Source: an uncultured Faecalibacterium sp.
GTDB lineage: Bacteria; Bacillota; Clostridia; Oscillospirales; Ruminococcaceae
Reading direction: 5' to 3'
DNA: 27,270 nucleotides
Assembly (NCBI GenBank): GCA_934525325.1
Contig: CAKSZE010000019.1
Location: 1 to 27,270 of the forward strand
Shown here: positions 1 to 6,587 of the stretch, piece after piece
Numbering within the stretch: the first letter of the stretch is position 1
Layout of the letters: every line of letters begins with the position of its first letter
Notes under the pieces: model-generated
Database searches by the model: none
Told to the model about the DNA's origin: nothing
Seen by the model: the letters and a program-made list of their open reading frames with translations, nothing else
Made by a program: the position numbers and the translations under genes

Positions 1-75
1 CGGCCGTAGCTCATCTGGTAGAGCGCCACCTTGCCAAGGTGGAGGTAGCGAGTTCGAGCCTCGTCGGCCGCTCCA
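1..75 (+). tRNA. tRNA-Gly (anticodon GCC)
   Basis: A tRNA cloverleaf whose anticodon loop TTGCCAA sits on a CACC/GGTG stem, giving anticodon GCC. The T arm is GCGAG-TTCGAGC-CTCGT. The 3' acceptor strand CGGCCGC (65-71) needs GCGGCCG at the 5' end, so the first G lies one base before the window and the gene is cut by one nucleotide. CCA is encoded at 73-75. Confidence 0.95.
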
Positions 76-103
76 TTGGAGTGGTATTCATCACTCCCTA
101 TAT

Positions 104-178
104 GGTGACGTGGCCAAGTGGTAAGGCAAGGGTCTGCAAAACCCTCATCCACCAGTTCAAATCTGGTCGTCACCTCCA
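104..178 (+). tRNA. tRNA-Cys (anticodon GCA)
   Basis: The acceptor strands GGTGACG (104-110) and CGTCACC (168-174) pair fully. The anticodon arm GGGT-CTGCAAA-ACCC gives anticodon GCA. The T arm is CCAG-TTCAAAT-CTGG, and CCA is encoded at 176-178. It lies 28 bp after tRNA-Gly with no promoter visible between them, so the two are probably one transcript ended by the hairpin at 185-208. Confidence 0.95.
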
Positions 179-184
179 AAAGAT

Positions 185-214
185 TCCCGGAAGCTTCGGC
201 TTCCGGGATTTTTT
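185..214 (+). terminator. Terminator of the tRNA pair
   Basis: A perfect 10-bp stem TCCCGGAAGC/GCTTCCGGGA closes a stable TTCG tetraloop and is followed by TTTTTTG. It starts 7 bp after the tRNA-Cys CCA. Confidence 0.92.
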
Positions 215-306
215 GTTTTGCGCTGTTTCCTGCCGGGGGGCGGAACGATTTAGAATGCGCTCCGCTGCGCTCTGCACATATTCAGCGGAATGATTATTTT
301 TATTTC

Positions 307-441
307 GCGTTTGGAGTGACCGCGTTTGCGGAGCGCAGCGCAGCAATGAAAGCCCCAGTGGGGCTTTTAAGCGGCAGAGCGGTCTGCATTAGCAGATGGA
401 GGGGCTTTGCCCCGACAAGCTCTGCGGAGCGCTCCAAACGC
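307..441. repeat. Palindromic repeat unit, copy 1
   Basis: The core at 341-421 begins CAGCAATGAAAG. It holds the hairpin AAGCCCC-AGT-GGGGCTT and a second GGGGC-TTT-GCCCC hairpin near 401-413. It is enclosed by a perfect 10-bp inverted repeat GCGTTTGGAG (307-316)/CTCCAAACGC (432-441). The core is almost identical to copy 2, with one visible difference (CATTAG against CGTTAG). The enclosing arms are unrelated to those of copy 2. Confidence 0.75.
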
Positions 442-524
442 TATTTTCACAGAAGGGCTGCAATGATTAAAGGGCAGTCTGAATTGCAAATGCCGTTTTC
501 CTCCACGACCCCTCCCGTGAAAAG

Positions 525-652
525 GGGATTCAGAAAAGCCCGCGTTTGCGCAGCAATGAAAGCCCCAGTGGGGCTTTTAAGCGGCAGAGCGGTCTGCGTT
601 AGCAGATGGAGGGGCTTTGCCCCGACAAGCTCCGCAGGCTTTTCTGAATCCC
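525..652. repeat. Palindromic repeat unit, copy 2
   Basis: The core at 551-631 repeats copy 1 at about 80 of 81 positions. It is enclosed by a perfect 16-bp inverted repeat GGGATTCAGAAAAGCC (525-540)/GGCTTTTCTGAATCCC (637-652). Both copies are preceded by CGCGTTTGCG, directly here and ten bases earlier in copy 1. Same core with different but self-complementary arms is the pattern of a conserved structure, or of an element that inserted into existing hairpins. Confidence 0.78.
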
Positions 653-705
653 GAATAAAAAATCTAATTCCGCTATTTATGCGCAGAGTGCAACGACGAC
701 GACCG

Positions 706-790
706 CCGCCAGTGGCGGAAACAGGGAGGAGTTGTTGGGGCAGCGGCCAGCAAGACGCAAGTGCCGCCCAAGGCACGAAGCGGATGCTGG
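706..790. other. Stem-loop-rich segment, possible structured RNA
   Basis: Three helices are visible: CCGCC-AGT-GGCGG (706-718), GTGCC-GCCCAA-GGCAC (761-776), and CCAGCA (747-752) with TGCTGG (785-790), which encloses the second. No tail of T residues follows, so these are not simple terminators. The segment lies between repeat copy 2 and the end of the acetyltransferase gene. Nothing identifies a known RNA family. Confidence 0.35.
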
Positions 791-831
791 GTGCCGCAAC
801 CCGATAGCGGCGCGCATTTTAAATCCTTCCC

Positions 832-1314
832 TCAGAACCGCAGCCGCATCTGATACCACACCACTCCGCCGTGGGTAGAGCCGGAAACGCCCTCGTTCAC
901 AAAGCCGAACTTTGCGTAATAGTGCAAAAGCTTTTCCTTGCAGGTCAGCACCAGCCCCTTGCGCCCCTGCGCACGGGCATCTGCGATGGCTCTTTGCAGC
1001 AATAGTCCGGCATAGCCTTGGCGGCGGCAGCCCGGGAGGGTGTTCACCCCAAAGATCATCTGCCATGCGCCGTTTTCATTATGCAGGGCGGCGTCCGCGT
1101 ACATCTCATCGGTCAGGTCGGGCGTATCGGTGCAAAAGCCGTCCACAAAGGCCACCAGCTCCCCCTGCTCAAACAGCAGCCAGAAATGGGCAGCATAATT
1201 TGCCAGCCGCCCGGCAAATTCCTCGACCGTGGCAGCTTCCGCTGCCGGAAAACAGGCTGTCTCCACGGCGGCAATGGCGTGCAGATCCTCCATGGTCGCG
1301 TTGCGGATCTCCAT
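832..1314 (-). CDS. GNAT family N-acetyltransferase, AANAT-like
   Basis: A 160-residue cytosolic enzyme expected to move an acetyl group from acetyl-CoA to an amine. The acetyl-CoA loop RRQGYA is at residues 97-102. The C-terminal segment HYYAKFGF (131-138) carries the tyrosine that acts as general acid in many GNAT enzymes, and the following Gly/His-rich stretch resembles arylalkylamine acetyltransferase-like bacterial proteins. The ATG at 1314 was chosen because AAGGGAGA lies 6-8 bases before it; a frame extending to 1371 would start inside the promoter. It is divergent from recG. The substrate cannot be told from sequence. Confidence 0.9.
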   Translation of the reverse strand: MEIRNATMEDLHAIAAVETACFPAAEAATVEEFAGRLANYAAHFWLLFEQGELVAFVDGFCTDTPDLTDEMYADAALHNENGAWQMIFGVNTLPGCRRQGYAGLLLQRAIADARAQGRKGLVLTCKEKLLHYYAKFGFVNEGVSGSTHGGVVWYQMRLRF

Positions 1315-1342
1315 GGTATCTCTCCCTTCTCTTTTTTTATTT

Positions 1343-1371
1343 AGTGTACCACAGCTGCCGCACAAAGGCAA
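1343..1371 (-). promoter_or_regulatory. Promoter of the GNAT gene
   Basis: On the minus strand, -35 TTGCCT and -10 TACACT are 17 bp apart, with TGG just before the -10 box (extended -10). It faces away from, and overlaps, the recG promoter region. Confidence 0.7.
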
Positions 1372-1376
1372 AGTGT

Positions 1377-1405
1377 TTGCATCTGTTCCCCGTCCGTGTT
1401 ACAAT
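1377..1405 (+). promoter_or_regulatory. Promoter of recG
   Basis: -35 TTGCAT and -10 TACAAT with a 17-bp spacer, and TGT before the -10 box. It ends 34 bp before the recG start codon. Confidence 0.8.
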
Positions 1406-1439
1406 GGCTATACTACGCTTGGAAGGGAGTTGAAACGCC

Positions 1440-3500
1440 ATGCCCACTGAAAACCGTACTACCCTGACCCCGGACACCCCGGTGCGCTACCTGAAAGGGG
1501 TCGGACCCAAGACCGCAGAGCGGTTCGAGAAGCTGGGCATTGTAACGCTGGCAGACCTGCTGTGCCACTACCCCCGGCGGTACATCGATTTTTCCAAGCC
1601 CTACTCCATCGCAGAAGCCCCCGCCGACACCGAATGCGTGGTAAAGGCCGAGGTGTTCGCAAAGCCCGGCGGGCGCATTCTGCCGGGCGGGCGGCGCATG
1701 GAGCGCATCACCGCCGGGGACGATGTAGCCAGTCTGGAGATCACATGGTTCAACAACCCCTACGCCACCCAGAAATTGCAGCTGGGGCAGGAATACTATT
1801 TTCAGGGCATCGTTACCGGCGGGATGCTGCGCCGCCAGATGGTCAACCCGCAGGTGCGCACCGCCGAGCAGATCCAAGCCGCACCCTTTGAAGCCGTTTA
1901 CCCCCAGACGGAGGGGCTTACCAGCAGCGCCATCTCCCGCTGCATCCGGCAGCTTTTGCCCCATGCGGAGCTGCTGCCGGATCCGCTGCCGCCGGAGATG
2001 CTGCAAAAATACCGTCTGCTCCCCAAGGCCGAAGCGGTGTGCGCCATCCACTGCCCTGCCACCGAGGAGCAGGCCGCAGCGGCGCGGCGGCGGCTCATTT
2101 ACGAAGAGTTGTTGGTGCTGCAATTGGGCATTGGGCGGATGCGCAGCCGGGGCGCTGCCGCCACCGGGGCACCCATGCGCCGCGCCGATCCAGCCCCTTT
2201 CTGGCAGAGCCTGCCCTTTGCCCCCACCGGGGCGCAGCGCCGCGCAGTGGAGGAAATTTTAAACGATATGGCAGGCGATACCGCCATGAACCGCCTGTTG
2301 CAGGGCGATGTGGGCAGCGGCAAAACGTTGGTAGCTGCTGCCGCCATCTGGGCGTGCATCCGGGCGGGGTATCAGGCCGCGCTGCTTGCCCCTACCGAAA
2401 TTCTGGCCGCACAGCACGCCGAGGGGCTCAACCGGCTGCTTGCTCCCTTTGGGATGCGGGTCGCCCTGCTGACCGGCGGCATGAAAGCCGCCGCCCGCCG
2501 CACCACACTGGCCGCTATCCGCAATGACGAAGCCGACCTTGTGGTGGGCACCCACGCTCTGATGAGCGAAGGGGTGGAGTTTGCCCGGCTGGGTCTGGCG
2601 GTCATTGACGAGCAGCACCGCTTTGGGGTGCGCCAGCGCGGCGCGCTGGCGGAAAAGGCCGCAAACCCGCACCTGCTGGTCATGAGCGCCACCCCTATCC
2701 CCCGCACGCTGGGACTGCTGATCTACGGCGATCTGGATATCTCCATTCTGGACGAGCTGCCCCCCGGGCGCACCCCGGTCAAGACCCGGTGTATCACCGG
2801 CAAGCGGCGGCAGGACCTGTACCGCTTTCTGGACAGCGAGATCGACAAAGGGCGGCAGGTGTATCTGGTCTGCCCCGCCATCGAGGATGTGCCGGACGGC
2901 GGGCTGAACGCCGTCAAGACCTACTACGAGGACATTGCCAAGGCGCTGCTGCCCGACCGCCGGGTGGGGCTGATGCACGGCAAGCTGAAACCCAAGGAAA
3001 AAGCCGCCGTCATGGAGGATTTCAAGGCCGGGCGGCTGGACGCACTGGTGTCCACCACCGTCATCGAGGTGGGCGTGGACGTGCCCAACGCCAGCGTGAT
3101 GGTGATCGAAAACGCCGAGCGCTACGGTCTGAGCGCCCTGCACCAGCTGCGCGGCCGTGTGGGACGCGGCGCAGCCGAGAGCTGGTGCTTCCTTGTCAGC
3201 GACAACACCAGCGAAGCCGTGCAGAAGCGGCTGAAATTCCTCTGTTCCACCACCGATGGCTTTGCCGTGGCGCAGTACGATCTGGAGACCCGCGGCCCCG
3301 GCGACTTTTTCGGCAGCCGCCAGCACGGCCTGCCTACCCTGCAGATCGCCGACCTGATGAACGACACCCGCACCCTGCACGCCGCCCAGAGCGAAGCCGC
3401 CGCATTGCTTGCCGCCGACCCGCTGCTGGAAAGCCCTGCGCACGCTTTGCTGGCTGCGCAGGTGCAGCAGATGTTCGACAAGGCCGGGCCGATGAACTAA
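1440..3500 (+). CDS. recG: ATP-dependent DNA helicase RecG
   Basis: Branch-migration helicase that rewinds stalled replication forks and processes Holliday junctions. At 686 residues it has the normal family length. The N-terminal wedge/OB region covers roughly residues 1-250. Walker A GDVGSGKT (289-296, Lys295), the DEQH Walker B box (390-393) and SATPIPRT follow. The second RecA-like domain carries STTVIEVGVDVPNA and QLRGRVGRG, and the C-terminal region has the family's ETRGPGDFFGSRQHG segment. A GGAAGGGAG site precedes the ATG. It appears to be transcribed alone, from its own promoter to the terminator at 3501. Nothing is missing or odd. Confidence 0.98.
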   Translation: MPTENRTTLTPDTPVRYLKGVGPKTAERFEKLGIVTLADLLCHYPRRYIDFSKPYSIAEAPADTECVVKAEVFAKPGGRILPGGRRMERITAGDDVASLEITWFNNPYATQKLQLGQEYYFQGIVTGGMLRRQMVNPQVRTAEQIQAAPFEAVYPQTEGLTSSAISRCIRQLLPHAELLPDPLPPEMLQKYRLLPKAEAVCAIHCPATEEQAAAARRRLIYEELLVLQLGIGRMRSRGAAATGAPMRRADPAPFWQSLPFAPTGAQRRAVEEILNDMAGDTAMNRLLQGDVGSGKTLVAAAAIWACIRAGYQAALLAPTEILAAQHAEGLNRLLAPFGMRVALLTGGMKAAARRTTLAAIRNDEADLVVGTHALMSEGVEFARLGLAVIDEQHRFGVRQRGALAEKAANPHLLVMSATPIPRTLGLLIYGDLDISILDELPPGRTPVKTRCITGKRRQDLYRFLDSEIDKGRQVYLVCPAIEDVPDGGLNAVKTYYEDIAKALLPDRRVGLMHGKLKPKEKAAVMEDFKAGRLDALVSTTVIEVGVDVPNASVMVIENAERYGLSALHQLRGRVGRGAAESWCFLVSDNTSEAVQKRLKFLCSTTDGFAVAQYDLETRGPGDFFGSRQHGLPTLQIADLMNDTRTLHAAQSEAAALLAADPLLESPAHALLAAQVQQMFDKAGPMN

Positions 3501-3541
3501 AAAAGCGCTGTCACACGAAAAACTCGTGCGACAGCGCTTTT
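3501..3541. terminator. Bidirectional terminator between recG and the acyltransferase operon
   Basis: An A/T-flanked hairpin: AAAAGCGCTGTC and CACGA pair with TCGTG and GACAGCGCTTTT, with one unpaired base in each arm. It begins right after the recG stop codon and ends 2 bp before the stop of the converging acyltransferase gene, so it can end both transcripts. Confidence 0.9.
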
Positions 3542-3543
3542 CT

Positions 3544-4656
3544 TTACGCTTCCTTGCTCCCAACAACGCTTTGCAGAATGCGGGCGGTCAGGGCATCCAG
3601 TTTTGTTTCCAGTGCGGGCAGACACAGCAGACGGTAGAGCCGCTGATACACGGCATCCACCGCGTAGCCCGCCACGGCGATCAGCAGCACCGCACCGGTC
3701 AGGTAAGCCAGCGAGGGCAGCAGCGCCCCGCCGAACCGGGGCAGGTCCACCAGCTGCCACAGCAGCGCCCGGGTAAAATCGCTGTCGTGCAGCAGATACA
3801 CCCCGAAGGACAGCGGTGCCAGCCGGAACACCCAGTGCCGCCAGTAGTCCGAGCGGATGCGGATATTCTGGAACAGCAGAAATATCGCTGCTGAAGCAAT
3901 GACCGTAGCCACTGCCTGATAGCCGTTGACAGTATTCACAAAGCCGTTCAGGTGCAGGACGTTTTCCACCCGCAGCGCCAGCATCCGGTTGAAAAGTCCC
4001 GCCGCCGAAGCCGCCAGATACGCCAGCAGGCACAGCCCGCTGGGCACGGTCACCCGGTATTTGCGGAAATAGGCGGCCATAAAATATAAGGTGTAAAACC
4101 AGATAAAGCTGTATCCGTTATTCACAAAGGTCGCATCCGTTGCCCAGTAGAACAGCGTGCCCCACACGCTTTGCAGCAGCAGCGCCACCAACAGCAGCGT
4201 TTTGTACTGCCGCCTGTCAAGGCTTTGCACCACCGCGTTCAGCACCGGCACTGAGAGATACATCAGGAAATAGGCCGAAGCGAACCAGTAGCCGTTGGAG
4301 GTAAGGGGCAGCAGCGCCCGAAGCAGCGAAATGGCTGAAGGCGGGACTGCACCCGCCTTGACCGCAACGCAGAAGGTGAGCATGGAGTAAAACCACACCT
4401 GTGCCCCGATGCGGAACAGCCGCCCGGCGCGGACAGACCCTTTGCGCTCCGACAGGTAATAACCGGAAAGCATTACAAAACAGTTGGTGGATACACGCGC
4501 CAGAATAAACAGCAGCCAGTATATCCAGAATGCCGCTGTCCCCTGCGGTGCCGCACTGCCCAGCCCGCCGTGCCCGATGCCGTGCATCAGCACGATCATC
4601 ACCATACTGAGGATACGCATCGTCTCAAAGCCGCTGTGCCGCTTTTGTTCTTCCAT
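3544..4656 (-). CDS. Acyltransferase 3 family membrane protein
   Basis: A 370-residue polytopic membrane protein with about ten hydrophobic segments. The N-terminus reads ETMRILSMVMIVLMHG, the usual first helix of acyltransferase-3 proteins, where the His in the MHG region is part of the conserved active-site region. Members move acetyl or other acyl groups onto extracellular sugars and glycolipids. It is the last gene of a tight operon, starting 15 bp after the stop of a glycosyltransferase, which supports a role in decorating a surface glycan. The target sugar is unknown. Confidence 0.88.
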   Translation of the reverse strand: MEEQKRHSGFETMRILSMVMIVLMHGIGHGGLGSAAPQGTAAFWIYWLLFILARVSTNCFVMLSGYYLSERKGSVRAGRLFRIGAQVWFYSMLTFCVAVKAGAVPPSAISLLRALLPLTSNGYWFASAYFLMYLSVPVLNAVVQSLDRRQYKTLLLVALLLQSVWGTLFYWATDATFVNNGYSFIWFYTLYFMAAYFRKYRVTVPSGLCLLAYLAASAAGLFNRMLALRVENVLHLNGFVNTVNGYQAVATVIASAAIFLLFQNIRIRSDYWRHWVFRLAPLSFGVYLLHDSDFTRALLWQLVDLPRFGGALLPSLAYLTGAVLLIAVAGYAVDAVYQRLYRLLCLPALETKLDALTARILQSVVGSKEA

Positions 4657-4671
4657 ACCCCGTTTTCCCCC

Positions 4672-5706
4672 TTATCTCTCCCCTGTTTCCAGCTGCCGCA
4701 AGGCCTGCCGCACCTGCTGCTCCGGCCGCAGCCACGCCTGATAATACGCCGCATTGTGCTGCGCCATAGCCAAGATCGCCGCCGGGTCTGCCAGCAGCTG
4801 CCGCAGCTGCGTCTCACACTCCGCCGGGGACGTATACGTTTTATAGTTTTTCCCTTCTTCAAAGCCGCCCGGCAGGGTGTACCGCAGCGGCTCGGTGACG
4901 ATAGCGCGCCCCGCCGCCACATACTCGGCCAGTTTCCAGCCGGTAGAGCCGTGCAGTCCGGTAGAGGCCACGCAAATCTCCGTGTGCTGCATCCGGTGCA
5001 GATACGCCCGCTTGCCGGTCAGCTTGTCCGGCAGGATCAGCTCCGGGCACAGCTGCCGGGCGCAGGCGTTGTCGGATACGCCGCCGGTGAACTGCTCCGG
5101 GAAGGCGCTTTGCAGCCGGTGCAGCAGCTCGATGCGGTCGGCGTTCACCTGCCGCCACTCTGCCTGCAAGTCCGGGTATTGCTGCACCGCCGGTTCCTCC
5201 GGGTCCCACAGACGGGTCAGAAAAAGGATCTGCGGCTTTTTGCGCACCCGGGTCAGCCGGGCTTCAAAGTCCTGCGGGTAGCATCGGGTGGAAAGCGCCC
5301 ACTGCTTCAGATGGCTCTTTGCGCTGCGCTCCGCTTCCAGCGGTGAGCCCGGACAGGTAACGTAATAGTTCAGCCCCAATGGCCGCAGCTTTGCGGGGAT
5401 ATCGCCCGGGAACTGCCGGTTCTTCTCCGCTGAAAAGCTGCGTTTGAACACCACCTCTGCACGGCTGAACAGCGCCAGTACCGCCGCAGGGTCGTTGTAG
5501 AAGTAGCCGTCCATCAAATCGAACACCACCGTGCGGCCGTCGATTTCGGTTTCCAACAGCGCCTCCCGGGCAATGGGACTGCCCTGCCGCTCGTCCTGTA
5601 CCCGCAATGTCAGCTCCCTGCGCTTTGCCAGCAGGGTAAATCCCGCCAGAATGCCGCTGATATGCGCAGCGCCCTCCCGTGTGGCAAGTTTTACTGTGAC
5701 CTGCAT
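4672..5706 (-). CDS. Glycosyltransferase, GT-B type
   Basis: A 344-residue protein without signal peptide or clear membrane segment. The C-terminal half resembles the nucleotide-sugar-binding domain of GT-B glycosyltransferases: a segment HGSTGWKLAEYVAAGRAIVTE in the place of the usual K.xE.. donor-binding region, then a typical short loop and a final helical tail (QLRQLLADPA). The N-terminal half (DLMDGYFYNDP, AEVVFKRSF) is less familiar. It starts 8 bp after the metallophosphoesterase gene and is followed at 15 bp by the acyltransferase, so the three are co-transcribed. Family, donor and acceptor cannot be assigned from sequence alone. Confidence 0.75.
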   Translation of the reverse strand: MQVTVKLATREGAAHISGILAGFTLLAKRRELTLRVQDERQGSPIAREALLETEIDGRTVVFDLMDGYFYNDPAAVLALFSRAEVVFKRSFSAEKNRQFPGDIPAKLRPLGLNYYVTCPGSPLEAERSAKSHLKQWALSTRCYPQDFEARLTRVRKKPQILFLTRLWDPEEPAVQQYPDLQAEWRQVNADRIELLHRLQSAFPEQFTGGVSDNACARQLCPELILPDKLTGKRAYLHRMQHTEICVASTGLHGSTGWKLAEYVAAGRAIVTEPLRYTLPGGFEEGKNYKTYTSPAECETQLRQLLADPAAILAMAQHNAAYYQAWLRPEQQVRQALRQLETGER

Positions 5707-5714
5707 TTTACCTC

Positions 5715-6407
5715 CTATCGGTGGAACAGCCCGGTGCGCCGCTCACCCATGGGGATGACATCACAGAACACGCACCGGCTCTTGGTGGAAAGCTGTACAT
5801 CCTTGTGATAGCAGCCGAAAAACCATTTTTCGTAGGTCAGTTTGAGCAATATCTCGTCCAGAAACAGGTGCAGACGGTTGCTTTCGCCAAGGGCGAGAGC
5901 GGTAAAATCCAAAAATCTGCTTGGTGCATCGTGGGTCAGCACATAATCTACCTTGTAGTCTACCGCCTCTAAGTTGCGGCGGCAGGTGTCGTACTCCTCG
6001 TCGCTGGGCATCTCCTGCTTCCACCAGTTCACCCCCGGCTCCCGGTCGTCCTTATCCTGACTTTCCGCGCCGCCGAAGCAGAGATAGGTCTTGCCCTCCA
6101 GCTCCAGCACGCTGCCCCGGCACACATGGTACACGTTGCCGCCAAGGCTCTGCACCCTGCCGCCGAACAGCTCGGTCTCCGGGTACTGTGCCAGCAGGTC
6201 GTAGTTTTCGTGGCTGCCGTCCAGAAACAGCACCGTATAGGGGCGCTTGCGCAGCCAGTCCAGCCGCTTGCGCTCTGCGGCGCTGCCGTCCCATACAAAG
6301 CCAAAATCCCCCAGCACCACCACGGTGTCCTTTTTGCCCAGCCAGCGCAGTTTGCCCTGCTTGAAGCGCTGGATATCGCCGTGGGTGTCCCCTGTAAGAT
6401 ATACCAT
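5715..6407 (-). CDS. Calcineurin-like metallophosphoesterase with altered metal-site residues
   Basis: A 230-residue cytosolic phosphoesterase. GDTHGD (6-11) supplies the first Asp/His pair, LGDFG (32-36) the bridging Asp, and LTHDAPS (157-163) a later His. Two usual ligands differ: the GNHE box reads GSHE (64-67, Asn to Ser) and the terminal GHxH box reads GCYH (198-201, His to Cys). The enzyme may therefore be weakened or have changed specificity. The start at 6407 has GGGAGG upstream; a longer frame to 6497 would run into the promoter. It is the first gene of the operon with the glycosyltransferase and acyltransferase. The substrate is unknown. Confidence 0.88.
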   Translation of the reverse strand: MVYLTGDTHGDIQRFKQGKLRWLGKKDTVVVLGDFGFVWDGSAAERKRLDWLRKRPYTVLFLDGSHENYDLLAQYPETELFGGRVQSLGGNVYHVCRGSVLELEGKTYLCFGGAESQDKDDREPGVNWWKQEMPSDEEYDTCRRNLEAVDYKVDYVLTHDAPSRFLDFTALALGESNRLHLFLDEILLKLTYEKWFFGCYHKDVQLSTKSRCVFCDVIPMGERRTGLFHR

Positions 6408-6485
6408 TCCTGCCCTCCCTGCCGGGGCGAAAGAACGGTGTAAAACACCGCAAGGCTCTTGTAACACCCCGGCAAACCTGTTATT

Positions 6486-6513
6486 ATTATAGAACACAGC
6501 ACTTGTGCTGCAA
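6486..6513 (-). promoter_or_regulatory. Promoter of the metallophosphoesterase-glycosyltransferase-acyltransferase operon
   Basis: On the minus strand, -35 TTGCAG and a perfect -10 TATAAT are separated by 16 bp. No extended -10 is present. The leader is about 75 nt. Confidence 0.75.
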
Positions 6514-6587
6514 AATTGATCTTCCGGCGCGCTACGCAGTGCAGCCGTATCTAGTATATTTTATCGCTTTTTAAAGGAATTGTCCAC

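Larger units (their letters stand above)
254..818. repeat. Gene-free block of nested inverted repeats
   Basis: No credible gene is present. The block is bounded by a 13-bp inverted repeat with one mismatch (254-266 and 806-818). Inside it lies an 8-bp pair AGCGGAAT/ATTCCGCT (284-291 and 667-674). Inside that are two repeat units of a shared core, each enclosed by its own pair of arms. This layering suggests nested insertion of small palindromic elements, or one large folded RNA, just downstream of the tRNA-Cys terminator. Open frames that cross it ignore this symmetry and run into the tRNA and the next gene. Confidence 0.6.

Noticed and set aside
307..652. Short CRISPR-like array
   Set aside because: Only two copies, about 80 bp long, 129 bp apart and with pairing arms; there are no regular spacers and no cas genes.
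118..807. A 229-codon plus-strand open frame
   Set aside because: It begins inside tRNA-Cys, runs through its terminator and both repeat copies, has no ribosome site and no recognisable domain.
2259..3566. A 435-codon minus-strand frame opposite recG
   Set aside because: It is the antisense shadow of a certain recG gene, with the Gly/His/Gln-rich composition typical of such shadows.
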